Positions 4,633 through 5,175 of a stretch of 5,175 nucleotides of DNA are shown in pieces; the first letter of the stretch is position 1; every line of letters starts with the position of its first letter. The translations under genes were made by a program, and so were the position numbers. Below the pieces are notes generated by a model. The model saw only the letters and a program-made list of their open reading frames with translations, ran no database searches and had not been told where the DNA came from. Source of the stretch: Pseudomonadota bacterium (GTDB lineage Bacteria > Pseudomonadota > Gammaproteobacteria > Steroidobacterales > Steroidobacteraceae); the NCBI GenBank assembly GCA_947454665.1, contig CANGMU010000178.1, positions 1 through 5,175 on the forward strand. Direction: 5' to 3'.

Positions 4633-4933
4633 GCGGGCAAGCCTTCCGAGGTCTTCCGACTTCACAAAGCAATTCTTGAAGGATTGGCATCGACTCGCGC
4701 GTTCAGGTCGGTACGACCTGAACCGACTCAAGGAGGTCATGCTTCTGCTTCTCGGGAACAACGGCCCGCTGCCAGCCGAGTGGCGGGATCACGCCTTGAG
4801 CGGAAACTGGATGGGCTTTCGTGAATGCCACGTGGGCGGCGACTTTCTGCTGATCTACCGGCTGGACGAATCAGACAAGACGAGTCTCGTGGTCTTCGTC
4901 CGAGCGGGAACACACTCGGACCTTTTTTCTTAG
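4604..4933 (+). CDS. yafQ: YafQ-family (RelE fold) mRNA interferase toxin
   Basis: YafQ toxins bind the ribosome and cut mRNA during translation. This 109-residue protein matches E. coli YafQ from about residue 19 (DFTKQFLKDWHRLARSGRYD) to the end. Key residues are present: His63 in RDHALSGNW, His76 and Asp80 in ECHVGGD, and His104 and Phe108 in RAGTHSDLF, matching YafQ His50, His63, Asp67, His87 and Phe91. Phe81 stands where E. coli has Trp68. The first 17 residues (MSSKRAPESKRASLPRS) are a basic extension absent from E. coli YafQ. ATG 4604 is the only ATG/GTG/TTG I see before the conserved fold; its weak Shine-Dalgarno lies in a hairpin. It overlaps dinJ by 29 nt. A palindrome (4701-4723) and an intrinsic terminator (4898-4930) lie inside the gene. 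Catalytic completeness suggests an active toxin. Confidence 0.94.
   Translation: MSSKRAPESKRASLPRSSDFTKQFLKDWHRLARSGRYDLNRLKEVMLLLLGNNGPLPAEWRDHALSGNWMGFRECHVGGDFLLIYRLDESDKTSLVVFVRAGTHSDLFS
4701..4723. repeat. Perfect 23-bp palindrome inside yafQ
   Basis: GTTCAGGTCG (4701-4710) and its exact reverse complement (4714-4723) are separated by GTA. As RNA this makes a tight 10-bp hairpin with a 3-nt loop. It encodes part of Arg-Ser-Gly-Arg-Tyr-Asp-Leu-Asn in the toxin. Seven bases downstream lies AAGGAGGT (4730-4737), followed closely by an in-frame ATG (4739). Function unknown. Confidence 0.8.
4898..4930 (+). terminator. Intrinsic terminator inside the yafQ 3' end
   Basis: GTCCGAG (4898-4904) pairs perfectly with CTCGGAC (4915-4921), 7 bp with a 10-nt loop. 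One C and then T6 (4923-4928), CT and T follow. Stem and U-tract fit a Rho-independent terminator for dinJ-yafQ. The bases also encode the conserved RAGTHSDLF end of the toxin, and the stop codon TAG (4931-4933) comes only after the T-run. Release 7-9 nt past the stem would fall at 4928-4930, before the stop codon is complete. Confidence 0.75.
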
Positions 4934-4949
4934 CGGGTCTCGCAGGTAC

Positions 4950-5175
4950 TCAGCGAACGACGGACGCGACGATCCCGTCGTACGTGTTCGCGCCGGGGCG
5001 GATGCGCTGCCCGCGGTAATAGATCTCGACGGCATCCTCGTTGGACACCTCGACCTCGAACGGGGGCTCGCCCACGACACGTCGGCCCACGTCAGGACGC
5101 TGCAGTCCGTTGAGCAGCACGGTGCCGTAGACGTCCTTCGCGCGGATGGTCACGTCGCGCGTCACCACCAGGAAG
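4950..5175 (-). CDS. C-terminal end of a gene entering from the right; tentative RodZ/DUF4115-like domain
   Basis: A minus-strand frame is open from the right edge to TGA (4952-4950), giving about 74 residues. It reads VTRDVTIRAKDVYGTVLLNG, then LQRPDVGRRVVGEPPFEVEV, then a DAVEIYYRGQRIRPG element and a short tail. A beta-rich stretch with Gly-x-x-PF-x-V followed by AVEIYYRGQ resembles the C-terminal DUF4115 domain of RodZ, the cell-shape protein linking MreB to the envelope. This is resemblance from memory and is weak. The usual rodZ neighbour ispG is not downstream, which argues for caution. GTG at 5168 could be an internal start, but the frame stays open to the edge, so a truncated longer gene is more likely. 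It converges on yafQ with only 16 bp between the stop codons. Confidence 0.65.
   Translation of the reverse strand, partial: FLVVTRDVTIRAKDVYGTVLLNGLQRPDVGRRVVGEPPFEVEVSNEDAVEIYYRGQRIRPGANTYDGIVASVVR

Overview
The window looks like chromosomal DNA of a GC-rich proteobacterium. GC is roughly 60-65% by eye, GC-ending codons dominate, and long spurious open frames run antisense to the real genes. The truncated GlmS aligns almost without gaps to the E. coli enzyme. DUF6152-type proteins and VapBC modules are common in soil and freshwater Gammaproteobacteria such as the Steroidobacter/Nevskia/Xanthomonas side of the class. That placement is inference; there is no rRNA or marker gene here to settle it.

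Left part (1-2630): the 3' half of glmS runs off the left edge and ends at 849, followed by a GC-rich hairpin. A small exported DUF6152-type protein is encoded on the minus strand (1463 to 1068) and has a clear intrinsic terminator. Divergent from it, across an 87-bp promoter region, is a 359-residue exported protein of unknown function (1551-2630).

Middle (2614-4065, minus strand): a compact unit reads vapB, vapC, then a membrane-anchored class I methyltransferase. VapB and VapC overlap by 14 nt, and the methyltransferase appears to start 2 nt after the vapC stop. The methyltransferase runs 17 nt into the 3' end of the exported-protein gene, tail to tail.

Right part (4066-4933): a second toxin-antitoxin module, dinJ-yafQ type, is transcribed away from vapBC, so two modules of different families stand head to head around a 288-bp intergenic region. 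The dinJ-yafQ transcript is rich in structure: a near-perfect 21-bp palindrome over its -10 box; a perfect 10-bp stem that buries the yafQ ribosome-binding site; a perfect 10-bp-arm palindrome inside yafQ; and an intrinsic terminator whose T-run lies just before the yafQ stop codon. The last could make stop-less toxin mRNA.

The right edge (4950-5175, minus) holds the C-terminal end of a further gene with a tentative RodZ/DUF4115-like domain. No CRISPR array, insertion sequence, tRNA or rRNA was seen.
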